Virus record (IMG/VR): IMGVR_UViG_3300049491_000354
Coordinates: 1-23,353 of that record
Origin: a virus
DNA length: 23,353 nt
Reading direction: 5' to 3' (one strand)
Part shown: piece by piece, positions 5,315-10,390 of the stretch
Layout of the letters: the number at the start of each line of letters is the position of its first letter
How positions within the stretch are numbered: position 1 is the stretch's first letter
The notes under the pieces: model-generated
What the model saw: only the letters and a program-made list of their open reading frames with translations
What the model was told of the DNA's origin: nothing
The model's database searches: none
Made by a program: the position numbers and the translations under genes

Positions 5315-5659
5315 CCTTGTGCGTGTGGTCGGATCATTCCGACCTTGGTGTCCCGGTGGTTGAAGTGTGGGCTGGTGATTGACCAGCCTGAGTACCCATC
5401 GTAAGTAGAGAATAAAAGGGAACAACTAGTGGGGTTAAGGCTACCACTAGGTGCAGGTTCGAACCCTGCCTTGTCCCATAGGGCATGACTAGGACGCATA
5501 AGCCTAGGGTGCCATGAGATATAGACGGTGCCACTGTACCCATTAGGTGTTGTACGGTGGGGTGCTGAGTAGCTAGACGAGACTCGGCCATGCCAGTAGC
5601 TGTCCATTGGGTTGGGCTAACCCAGTATCTCGGGCTGTTGTAACTGTTAGGAGAATCAG
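5306..5659 (+). other. Gene-free structured gap with a tRNA-like element
   Basis: No gene is supported here. Visible structures are GGTCGGA-TCAT-TCCGACC (about 5332-5349), GGCTGG...CCAGCC (about 5370-5388), the tRNA-like element at 5418-5478, and CTAGG...CCTAG with a 9-base loop shortly after it. The gap ends at the SD of the gene at 5660. Confidence 0.5.
5418..5478 (+). ncRNA. tRNA-like element lacking one arm
   Basis: A perfect T-arm is present: stem GCAGG (5453-5457)/CCTGC (5465-5469) around the canonical loop TTCGAAC. GGGA-CAA (5418-5425, with one bulged A) can pair with TTGTCCC (5471-5477) as a 7-bp acceptor stem. Between them only one further arm fits, CTAGTGG/CCACTAG (5426-5450) with an 11-base loop GGTTAAGGCTA. 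That loop can be read as a D-loop (GG at the right place) or as an anticodon loop with U33 and TAA. Either the anticodon arm or the D arm is missing. No CCA is encoded. The 3' acceptor strand can alternatively pair downstream (TGTCC-CATA-GGGCA). Confidence 0.4.
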
Positions 5660-5899
5660 ATGAAGGACTTGTTGTTGTGGATGCGAGGCGCCTTGTTGGG
5701 CCTGCTCTCTGCCTTGTTCCATCTGTGCATCTATAGCGCAGCCTTGTTCGGTCTGTATGCCGGGGTCAATCTCGGTGTCGATCTGAATAAGGAGAAGTGT
5801 GCGGCCATCACGGCGAACACTTCGATCTGTTTGATCGGGCATGACCTGCCTGCACCAACAGATCCCCCGCCTGTCGATGCACATGCGACGACCCTGTAG
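5660..5899 (+). CDS. Small membrane protein, 79 aa
   Basis: ATG at 5660 is preceded by TTAGGAGAATCAG, a good SD. The first 40 residues are hydrophobic (WMRGALLGLLSALFHLCIYS then AALFGLYAGVNLG), probably one long or two short membrane segments; the rest is soluble with two Cys (KEKCAAITANTSICLIG) and a Pro-rich end. No family is recognised. The two Cys may lie on the periplasmic side and form a disulfide; this is inference. Confidence 0.65.
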   Translation: MKDLLLWMRGALLGLLSALFHLCIYSAALFGLYAGVNLGVDLNKEKCAAITANTSICLIGHDLPAPTDPPPVDAHATTL

Positions 5900-6203
5900 G
5901 CACGACCGTCTCGGGTAGGAGTACGCCGAGGTCCACCGTAAAGTGGATGCCATATACAGTACGCATACGCTGAACAATGTGCTTGCTGAAACTGTAGACC
6001 TCACCGATACATGGTGGTTGGTAGGGCATGGTTGAATACCGTGGATTAAGTACGCCACATGCTATTCCTATGGCTGAAAGCTATCGAGGTGAGACTCACA
6101 TAGTAAGGGCACGTGAAGAGGCATTGCTATGGTCTCGCGTTGAGAAGGTGCTAGTCCGGACTAACACGGGCTGGTTAATTGTAACCCTGCAAAGGAGGTA
6201 CGT
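5900..6203 (+). other. Gene-free leader upstream of the 437-aa gene
   Basis: I see no supported gene. A small hairpin TCCAC-CGTAAA-GTGGA lies near 5931-5946. A perfect palindrome is at 6152-6163, followed by GGTTA-ATTG-TAACC and then AAAGGAGG, the SD of the gene at 6204. An open frame from 6028 runs through this region but overlaps the next gene by more than 100 bases and has no good SD. Confidence 0.5.
6152..6163. promoter_or_regulatory. Palindromic repeat TAGTCCGGACTA
   Basis: Perfect copy 40 bases before the ATG at 6204, with a hairpin GGTTA-ATTG-TAACC between it and the SD. The distance to the start codon is similar to the copies at 1480 and 2983. Confidence 0.65.
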
Positions 6204-7517
6204 ATGGGTTTGGTCATTCCAAACTCTAAGGTATCTACGATACGCCGTCAGGCGAACCGTAAGCACCCCGAAAGGGACAGTGCTGACCGGTATCGTGCGA
6301 TACCCGGTGCATTCGTGAGCAAGGGGAAGAACGGGGATGTGTTGATCCCGCTCTGGGCCTTGCAATCGGTAGGCACCGCAGCTGGTAATACACAGCTGCA
6401 ATCCGTACTCGACAGGTTGTTAGTTGTCGAAAGACAACTAGCTGTCCTGAAGGGATACGCTGCTCCAACATCGGATCGACCTATGACTCCGGTGCCGAAG
6501 GAGCTGGTGAGTGAGGCACGCACTGCCGTTTCAGTGCCGGGCAATGAAGCCGAGCGGCTGACCCCGCCGGACGTTAGCCCGAAGCGAGAGACGGTATTGT
6601 TATTGCCAGCTCCTTCGAATGTGGTACCACTGAACCAAGTCAGGATGCCCGTCCAACCGGCAGCCAACGACGAGGCACCAGTGGAGGTAGTGAGTCACCC
6701 CCCTCCGCTTCCAACGGATGACGAGGGTATCACCACCGCTTGGTTGGAATCGCAGTTCGGGTTCTCGCCAATGGAACAGTTCCGTGTGTTGGATCGTGAG
6801 TTCCACCGCCGGAATAAGAGCGCTCTTAAGACTCATGGTATGACGTACACCGAGATCCGTATCAAGCGCAAGCTTGCAACACGCAACATGGAGGTGCGTG
6901 ACGGAAGGATGGTCCATCGTTCGGACGTCTACTTCCCCTCGGAAGACTCGAAGTACAAAGAGTGGAGTGCCACCGCTGGAGCGGCTGGCCCGACACGGCT
7001 GTCGTTGTTGGCGTTCCTCGCCAAGCAAGGACGGGACCAGCACCGAGCTTACAAACGGGGGATGGCCTTCACTCCCGAGGCGTACCGTAAGCGGACCATG
7101 CGTGCTGAAGCTCGACGTAAGATGGACATCATCGGTCGCCTCGATGGTGCCAAGTTCATGCATGGCGTCCGCTTTGCAATGGTAGATTCACTTGCCTATG
7201 AAGTGAACAACCGCACGTCAGCATCCCAGCTGAAGGCGGCGGGTCTTTGGTTCCGTGATGTCACCGACCGTGTACGGCGTGTGATTGGAGTCGATGTCCC
7301 TGACCGTGGCAAGGCAGTGCGTGAACGAGCAGAGCGTGAAGGGTCGGTACTGCAAGGCATCAAGGACTGGTTCACCGAGCGTAAGACGCCGAGTGATGGT
7401 GGTCCTCCTATCCCTCACCCTGCTGACTTCCTCATTTCCCAAGTACTCCCCGGACCGGATGAAGTACCGGTACGTGAGCTGATCCGGGGGTATCAGCGAG
7501 CTGGCATCGGTCACTAG
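6204..7517 (+). CDS. Orphan protein, 437 aa, largest in the left arm
   Basis: ATG at 6204 has AAAGGAGG upstream at good spacing. Residues 1-85 are basic and then helical (VSTIRRQANRKHPERDSADR; QLQSVLDRLLVVERQLAVLK), a possible coiled coil. Residues 90-180 are Pro-rich and low complexity, a likely linker. Residues 185-437 are charged, with many Arg/Lys (RKRTMRAEARRKMDIIGRLD; VTDRVRRVIGVDVPDRGKAV). I see no Walker motif, zinc motif or membrane segment and recognise no family. The layout (basic head, flexible linker, basic tail) would suit a nucleic-acid-binding or structural protein, but this is inference. Its leader carries the TAGTCCGGACTA palindrome. Confidence 0.75.
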   Translation: MGLVIPNSKVSTIRRQANRKHPERDSADRYRAIPGAFVSKGKNGDVLIPLWALQSVGTAAGNTQLQSVLDRLLVVERQLAVLKGYAAPTSDRPMTPVPKELVSEARTAVSVPGNEAERLTPPDVSPKRETVLLLPAPSNVVPLNQVRMPVQPAANDEAPVEVVSHPPPLPTDDEGITTAWLESQFGFSPMEQFRVLDREFHRRNKSALKTHGMTYTEIRIKRKLATRNMEVRDGRMVHRSDVYFPSEDSKYKEWSATAGAAGPTRLSLLAFLAKQGRDQHRAYKRGMAFTPEAYRKRTMRAEARRKMDIIGRLDGAKFMHGVRFAMVDSLAYEVNNRTSASQLKAAGLWFRDVTDRVRRVIGVDVPDRGKAVRERAEREGSVLQGIKDWFTERKTPSDGGPPIPHPADFLISQVLPGPDEVPVRELIRGYQRAGIGH

Positions 7518-7615
7518 CGGGTTGGGTGAATGATGCTGAGTTGTCCCGTCGAGTGTTCGATCACGTGATGTGAACGTGCTGAGTGCACTGCATCAGCTGA
7601 TGCTTGAGTAACAGT

Positions 7616-7680
7616 ACATCGCAGGTCAGGTTGGCTCACCGAGTGGTGGATGCCTCCGAGTGCTAGGCCCGCTGCGATGT
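7616..7680 (+). ncRNA. Small three-arm RNA
   Basis: ACATCGCAG (7616-7624) pairs perfectly with CTGCGATGT (7672-7680), enclosing CACC-GAGT-GGTG (7637-7648) and GCCT...AGGC (7652-7668). Both inner loops contain CGAGTG or GAGTG. The compact junction resembles an aptamer or processed small RNA more than a terminator. The perfect 16-base palindrome follows after two bases. Confidence 0.5.
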
Positions 7681-7682
7681 CG

Positions 7683-7698
7683 GATAGTCCGGACTATC
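7683..7698. promoter_or_regulatory. Palindromic repeat, longest copy GATAGTCCGGACTATC
   Basis: The TAGTCCGGACTA core is extended here to a perfect 16-base palindrome. Three bases later TAGTCCG-ATGA-CGGACTA (7701-7718) repeats both halves with a 4-base spacer, so the half-site is present four times in 36 bases. This is the last copy in the window; none occurs in the right-hand operon. Confidence 0.7.
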
Positions 7699-7859
7699 GT
7701 TAGTCCGATGACGGACTAGTGAATGCAGACACTAGCTAGTCCGTCGTTCATACCCTGCCTGGGGTACATACAGGTTCGGATGTGGTCGCAAGCCACGAGA
7801 ATAAATCGTCGTTGACAATGCACTGTGCGTAGACGGTGCAAGAAAGCGTGGCCTGTGTT

Positions 7860-7977
7860 TCGTACTAGGCACAGGTGAACACGGTATAGTACGTAGGATA
7901 CCGAGCCATAAACTACAGGGTTCGAATCCCTGCCGAGGTGATCCCTCGTGTCTGGTGCTAGGGCGCAGCTTGCCTAA
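7860..7977 (+). ncRNA. tRNA-like element A (T-arm with closed acceptor-like hairpin)
   Basis: A canonical T-arm, CAGGG (7916-7920)-TTCGAAT-CCCTG (7928-7932), is followed at once by hairpin CGAGG-TGATC-CCTCG (7934-7948). Then comes TG and a D-arm-like segment with CTG/CAG pairing around a GG-containing loop, and TGCCTA (7971-7976), which pairs with TAGGCA upstream (7866-7871). This order, 3' half before 5' half, is that of a circularly permuted tRNA, but the region between TAGGCA and the T-arm is about 44 bases, far longer than a normal variable arm. In the normal order only a weak 6/7 acceptor match is found far upstream (7773-7779). Confidence 0.35.
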
Positions 7978-8066
7978 GCCATGCCTCAACATGGCCCACA
8001 GCTTCACCCCTCTAGCGGGTAACACCGTGTGCTGGGGGCGGCTATCGTGAATGGCTCTGTCTGTTA

Positions 8067-8152
8067 CTAGGATTCAGAACGCAGTCCGAATGCCTTGCAG
8101 GTGCGAGTCCTGCTTCTGTCAACCAGTGTCATAGGCATGGTGTGAAAACCTA
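8067..8152 (+). ncRNA. tRNA-like element B
   Basis: The T-arm is GCAGG (8097-8101)-TGCGAGT-CCTGC (8109-8113). A short hairpin CTG-TCAAC-CAG follows, then TG and a good D-arm-like arm TCAT-AGGCATGGT-GTGA (A14, purine 15 and GG in place). CCTAG (8148-8152) can pair with CTAGG (8067-8071). No upstream strand pairs well with the 3' acceptor segment TTCTGTC, so an ordinary cloverleaf is not formed. The evidence is weaker than for element C. Confidence 0.3.
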
Positions 8153-8205
8153 GGGGTGCTAGTAAAAGGTAACAGCTGAGACTCGAAAGAGACAGTGGTA
8201 TCCAA

Positions 8206-8280
8206 GCCTCCGCAGCAGCTGCATCCCGGTTCGAATCCGGGTAGTCATTGGACTATGGCGGAACTGGTATACGCAGAGGC
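8206..8280 (+). ncRNA. tRNA-Leu-like element in circularly permuted order (element C)
   Basis: Reading in order: GCCTC (8206-8210); a 14-base class-II-type variable arm with stem GCAG-CAG-CTGC; perfect T-arm CCCGG-TTCGAAT-CCGGG (8225-8241); TAGTC-ATTG-GACTA (8242-8255) as a closed acceptor-like hairpin; TG; D-arm GCGG-AACTGGTATA-CGC (8258-8274); A; GAGGC (8276-8280). GAGGC pairs 5/5 with GCCTC at exactly the anticodon-stem position. TGGCGGAACTGGTATACGC is almost the consensus D-arm of bacterial tRNA-Leu, and a long variable arm is also a tRNA-Leu feature. So all tRNA parts are present with correct spacing but rotated, with ends in the anticodon loop and the acceptor closed by four bases. No anticodon can be read. 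Confidence 0.45.
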
Positions 8281-8323
8281 GAACAGTTGGTAAGCGATGC
8301 AGGTTTGAATCCTGCCGGTTCAC
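8249..8323 (+). tRNA. Alternative reading: degenerate tRNA-Leu-like element in normal order (element D)
   Basis: The same Leu-type D-arm can instead belong to the next T-arm, GCAGG (8299-8303)-TTTGAAT-CCTGC (8311-8315). TGGACTA (8249-8255) pairs with CGGTTCA (8316-8322) at six of seven positions (two G-U, one A-C mismatch). However, the 23 bases between the D-arm and the T-arm form no anticodon stem, and the long variable arm of tRNA-Leu is missing, so a working tRNA is doubtful. It overlaps element C, and both readings cannot be true at once. Confidence 0.3.
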
Positions 8324-8561
8324 TACCGATACGCGCTTGAGTTGGTGGTCAAGCAATCATGCCCCAACCGTGACCGTTCAGTAGGTAGCGTTAGCGAAAC
8401 ACGAGGCAGTCGCGTAAAAGCTGTAGTGATGGAGCCACATGAGACCGGTTGGTGCTGCAATGCACCGCAATGGCAGAAAGAATGCGGCAGCCCTGAAAAG
8501 CTGTGCACTGGTAGTGGTGAGACATCACAAAGAATCCATTCACTCAACAGGAGAACGACCT

Positions 8562-8969
8562 ATGAGTCTCTATCGTTTGGCGATAGTGAATGGTGTCCTC
8601 GTCCGCCAGAAGCGTGCTTTGCTGCGCTGGTGGAACTGGTCATTCAATAGGTCCGAAGAGGATCGGTTGGTGACCATGAAGAATGGCTTGGTCAAGGCCC
8701 AGCAGGCTGTCCAGATGTTGGTGCCACAGATCAAGCACGAGACAGAGCGCATAGATGGGCTCAAGAAGCAGGTCAGATCGTGGCAGGATACCAGCGGCAA
8801 AGCTGGTGGCCCGTCATGGCGTGACCGCTGGTCTCCTCGGAAGGAACCGAAGATTCTTCAGAAGGACATCAACGTAGCACGCAAGAAGAAGGAGCGCGTG
8901 CTTATCTCACAACCAGCGGAAGTGGCCCGGCTGGTAGTGGGCAGTAACAAGTTCGGGCCTAAACCATAG
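8562..8969 (+). CDS. Hypothetical basic protein, 135 aa
   Basis: ATG at 8562 is preceded by AACAGGAGAACGACC, a good SD. An in-frame ATG at 8439 exists but lies in structured non-coding sequence without SD. The product is basic and helical (LVPQIKHETERIDGLKKQVR looks like a coiled coil, around residues 57-76) with a Lys/Arg-rich C-terminal half. No membrane segment and no recognised family. It stands alone between two structured RNA regions, so it may act on RNA; this is inference from context. Confidence 0.7.
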   Translation: MSLYRLAIVNGVLVRQKRALLRWWNWSFNRSEEDRLVTMKNGLVKAQQAVQMLVPQIKHETERIDGLKKQVRSWQDTSGKAGGPSWRDRWSPRKEPKILQKDINVARKKKERVLISQPAEVARLVVGSNKFGPKP

Positions 8970-8980
8970 AAGGAGGATTG

Positions 8981-9013
8981 ATGTTAATAGTCAAGTTAGA
9001 TGAACCACCGTAA
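8981..9013 (+). CDS. Possible 10-aa micropeptide (MLIVKLDEPP)
   Basis: ATG at 8981 follows a perfect AGGAGG (8971-8976) with a 4-base spacer. The frame stops after ten codons, ending Pro-Pro-stop, an end that is known to slow ribosomes. It is directly followed by structured RNA (GGTCC/GGACC and CTCTG/CAGAG stems, then element E). A leader peptide controlling that RNA or the gene at 9321 is a plausible but unproven role. Confidence 0.4.
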   Translation: MLIVKLDEPP

Positions 9014-9320
9014 GTGGGTCCGGTTAATCCATGTATACCTCGGGTTCAACGGGTCGGAAGCAATGGACCTATCGAGCTGCACAAGTAGGGTAATCAATCC
9101 CGCTCTGGTTGAACAGAGAGATGGCGGTGCAGTGAGGTGAGCAGACAATCCCGCATCATCAGTGGTGTAACGGATGCATACCATGCGTGCCAGTAGTTCA
9201 TCTACTATTGGAGTGTCACGTCTGGAGGTAAGGGTTCGAGTCCCTTGTGGTGTAGCCGTGCGGCAGCCGGGTAGCCGGAGAACTTTCCACTGAATCCCTT
9301 GTCTAACATAAGGAGGCAGG
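9014..9320 (+). other. Structured non-coding segment holding element E
   Basis: Apart from the tRNA-like element E (9153-9254) the segment contains GGTCC/GGACC (about 9018-9068) and CTCTG-GTTGAA-CAGAG (about 9100-9117). GTTCAAC and GTTGAAC can also pair with each other as an alternative fold. CGGC-AGCCGGGTA-GCCG (9261-9277) is a perfect D-arm look-alike placed after element E. It ends with the SD AAGGAGG of the gene at 9321. Confidence 0.45.
9153..9254 (+). ncRNA. tRNA-like element E with enlarged D and anticodon arms
   Basis: The T-arm AAGGG-TTCGAGT-CCCTT (9230-9246) is perfect. In normal order GCATCAT (9153-9159) pairs 7/7 with GTGGTGT (9247-9253), three pairs being G-U. GTGGTGT/ATACCAT forms a 7-bp D-type arm with a GG-containing loop, and GCGTG pairs with CACGT as an anticodon stem. 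The anticodon loop would then be 27 bases, containing its own hairpin AGTAG-TTCAT-CTACT, as if an insertion or intron were present. Many wobble pairs and the size make it a candidate only. Confidence 0.35.
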
Positions 9321-9464
9321 ATGCTTGGAGTACAGCCAGCTGAAATGCTGATGGTAACCAAAGCGATCGGTCTCGTGACGTTGATCTTGTTGTGCATAGC
9401 TGACCCGTGGTGGCTGCGCTTCGAAGATCTCTTGTTGCGAATCGTCCCACGTTTCGACCTATGA
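9321..9464 (+). CDS. Small membrane protein, 47 aa
   Basis: ATG at 9321 has AAGGAGG at 9310-9316. The product starts MLGVQPAEMLMVTKAIGLVT and continues LILLCIADPWWLRFEDLLL: one transmembrane segment (about residues 11-28) followed by a Trp-rich interface and a basic/aromatic tail. No family is recognised. The strong SD supports translation. Confidence 0.65.
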   Translation: MLGVQPAEMLMVTKAIGLVTLILLCIADPWWLRFEDLLLRIVPRFDL

Positions 9465-9510
9465 CAACGTGGTGATGTGACAGTCGCCCGTTGGCCCAGA
9501 GTGGTGGCCC

Positions 9511-9614
9511 GTGTGCATCACTCAGGGCCAGCCCTTTGTATCGCTTCATAGGGCTCTTCTCTTGGGCAACCGAGAGTGGATGGGTACAATCGGGTGGCTC
9601 TGAGTGATGCACAT
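9511..9614 (+). ncRNA. Long-stem structured RNA 5
   Basis: GTGTGCATCACTCAGGGCC (9511-9529) pairs with 9596-9614 over 19 positions, two of them G-U. Inside are GCCCT...AGGGC (about 9531-9554) and CTCT...GAGAG (about 9555-9577), giving a multi-branched RNA of about 104 nt. There is no T-tract after the stem, so it is not a simple terminator. It lies between the genes at 9321 and 9649 and may be a leader of the latter or a free small RNA. Confidence 0.6.
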
Positions 9615-9648
9615 GGGTGCTAACTTGAGACCAACCAGAGGGTAAGCT

Positions 9649-9831
9649 ATGACCGTAGCTGAACTCATGCTCCAACTGGGAGCCATGCCGGGTGAGGCAC
9701 ATGTCGATGTCATGTTTCCTACGGGCAGCGACGCCTTCACCATTAGCATGGTAGAGCTTATGGTGCTGCGAGATGGACGTAAGTTCTGTATCATTGAGAT
9801 CAACGATGCTACTCCCCTCCGCGCAGTATAA
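9649..9831 (+). CDS. Small hypothetical protein, 60 aa
   Basis: ATG at 9649 is preceded by AGAGGGTAAGCT. The product begins MTVAELMLQLGAMPGEAHVD and then reads as a short alpha/beta sequence (HVDVMFPTGSDAFTISMVEL), without membrane segment. The opening (helix, then P-G-A/E-x-x-V-x-V) is common in small phage proteins of unknown function. The next gene starts one base after its stop region. Confidence 0.65.
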   Translation: MTVAELMLQLGAMPGEAHVDVMFPTGSDAFTISMVELMVLRDGRKFCIIEINDATPLRAV

Positions 9832-9832
9832 C

Positions 9833-9949
9833 ATGGGCAAGGATGCCCGACGACGTAAGCAATACGCACTTAACTGTGCAATCAATACGGCAGGTGTTGC
9901 CGTAGCAGTGTCGTGGCAGGTAGCAATTACCGCTTCGGCATTCATGTGA
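9833..9949 (+). CDS. Small membrane protein, 38 aa
   Basis: ATG at 9833 lies immediately after the previous stop (9829-9831), suggesting re-initiation rather than an SD of its own. The product has a basic head, GKDARRRKQYA, and one hydrophobic helix, INTAGVAVAVSWQVAITASA. No family is recognised. The strong terminator-like hairpin follows its stop. Confidence 0.5.
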   Translation: MGKDARRRKQYALNCAINTAGVAVAVSWQVAITASAFM

Positions 9950-9955
9950 GCTGGC

Positions 9956-9995
9956 TAGGGGGTGCCTTGAGTGGTACCCCCTACCTTTACATTTT
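9956..9995 (+). terminator. Rho-independent terminator ending the left arm
   Basis: TAGGGGGTGCC (9956-9966) pairs with GGTACCCCCTA (9973-9983) over 11 bp with loop TTGAGT, followed by CCTTTACATTTTCT. The hairpin is very stable and the tail is T-rich but interrupted. It separates the structured left arm from the replication operon. Confidence 0.7.
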
Positions 9996-10019
9996 CTACC
10001 AGAAAATTTTGGAGGGTTA

Positions 10020-10328
10020 ATGCTCGTAGCAAAGCTGGAAATCTGGCCTCGTGGTGACGTAGCGTCAGCCTATGAGGTAAGCCGGGTGTTCATTGCGAAC
10101 CTCGGACGTGATGAGGAACAGGTGAAGGGTGACCCTTGGACAGCAGTGTATAAGTATGCTGCATGGATTGGTAACCCCGGAGCTGAGGAGAACATGGTAC
10201 CCCTGCCCACGTCAGGAACTGCGGTAGCCACGTTCAGTCACGATAGACAGGATGGCCCTGAGATCTGCGTTGAGCGTGCCCTCAAGGCGCTCAGAACGCA
10301 GCATAAGATAGCTTCGTATGACGTGTAA
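10020..10328 (+). CDS. Hypothetical protein, 102 aa
   Basis: ATG at 10020 has GGAGGG seven bases upstream. The product is a soluble mixed protein (LVAKLEIWPRGDVASAYEVS; GPEICVERALKALRTQHKIA) without recognisable motifs. It is the first gene after the terminator at 9956-9983, so a promoter must be near, but I cannot see a good one before it. Confidence 0.7.
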   Translation: MLVAKLEIWPRGDVASAYEVSRVFIANLGRDEEQVKGDPWTAVYKYAAWIGNPGAEENMVPLPTSGTAVATFSHDRQDGPEICVERALKALRTQHKIASYDV

Positions 10329-10333
10329 ATAAG

Positions 10334-10363
10334 TTGAACCTTTCCTGATTTCGGGTGTCTAAT
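10334..10363 (+). promoter_or_regulatory. Possible sigma70-type promoter
   Basis: TTGAAC (10334-10339) and TCTAAT (10358-10363) are spaced by 18 bases, matching the -35 and -10 consensus at four and five of six positions. It lies in the 62-base gap before the gene at 10391, in a locally AT-rich stretch. Weak evidence by eye. Confidence 0.3.
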
Positions 10364-10390
10364 TAACTGCGGTTATAAGGAATAAAGTAG

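Larger units (their letters stand above)
7518..8561 (+). other. One-kilobase non-coding region with hairpins and tRNA-like elements
   Basis: No plausible gene is present on either strand; the open frames lack SDs and run through RNA-like structure. From left to right it holds a 14-base palindrome GCATCAGCTGATGC (about 7587-7600), a three-arm RNA (7616-7680), a 16-base palindrome (7683-7698), the hairpin TAGTCCG-ATGA-CGGACTA (7701-7718), GTGG-TCGCAAG-CCAC (7782-7796), CCTGTG/CACAGG, and four T-arm elements (listed separately). After 8323 come a D-arm-like hairpin GCTTGA/TCAAGC and GGTGC/GCACC. It ends at the SD of the gene at 8562. Confidence 0.6.

Noticed and set aside
5302-5607. - strand open frames over the first tRNA-like element
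   Set aside because: Same reason: antisense reading of T-arm and hairpin sequence, without SD.
6028-6318. 96-codon open frame upstream of and overlapping the 437-aa gene
   Set aside because: It overlaps the well supported start at 6204 by more than 100 bases, contains the regulatory palindrome and lacks a good SD.
299-7696. Palindromes as single-subunit RNA polymerase promoters of the T7 type
   Set aside because: T7-type promoters are asymmetric and about 20 bases long; these are symmetric 12-16-base elements, and no such polymerase gene is visible in the window.
7732-8025. - strand open frame containing GFEP-like words
   Set aside because: The words arise from reading a tRNA T-loop (TTCGAA) backwards; the region is structured RNA on the + strand.
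8439-8561. N-terminal extension of the 135-aa protein
   Set aside because: It lies in hairpin-rich non-coding sequence and lacks an SD, while the ATG at 8562 has one.
7518-9320. CRISPR array
   Set aside because: Hairpins and T-arms recur, but there are no regular direct repeats with unique spacers.
9205-9945. Long - strand frame of 246 codons
   Set aside because: It runs opposite to three + strand genes with good SDs and through two structured RNAs; composition matches antisense of these.
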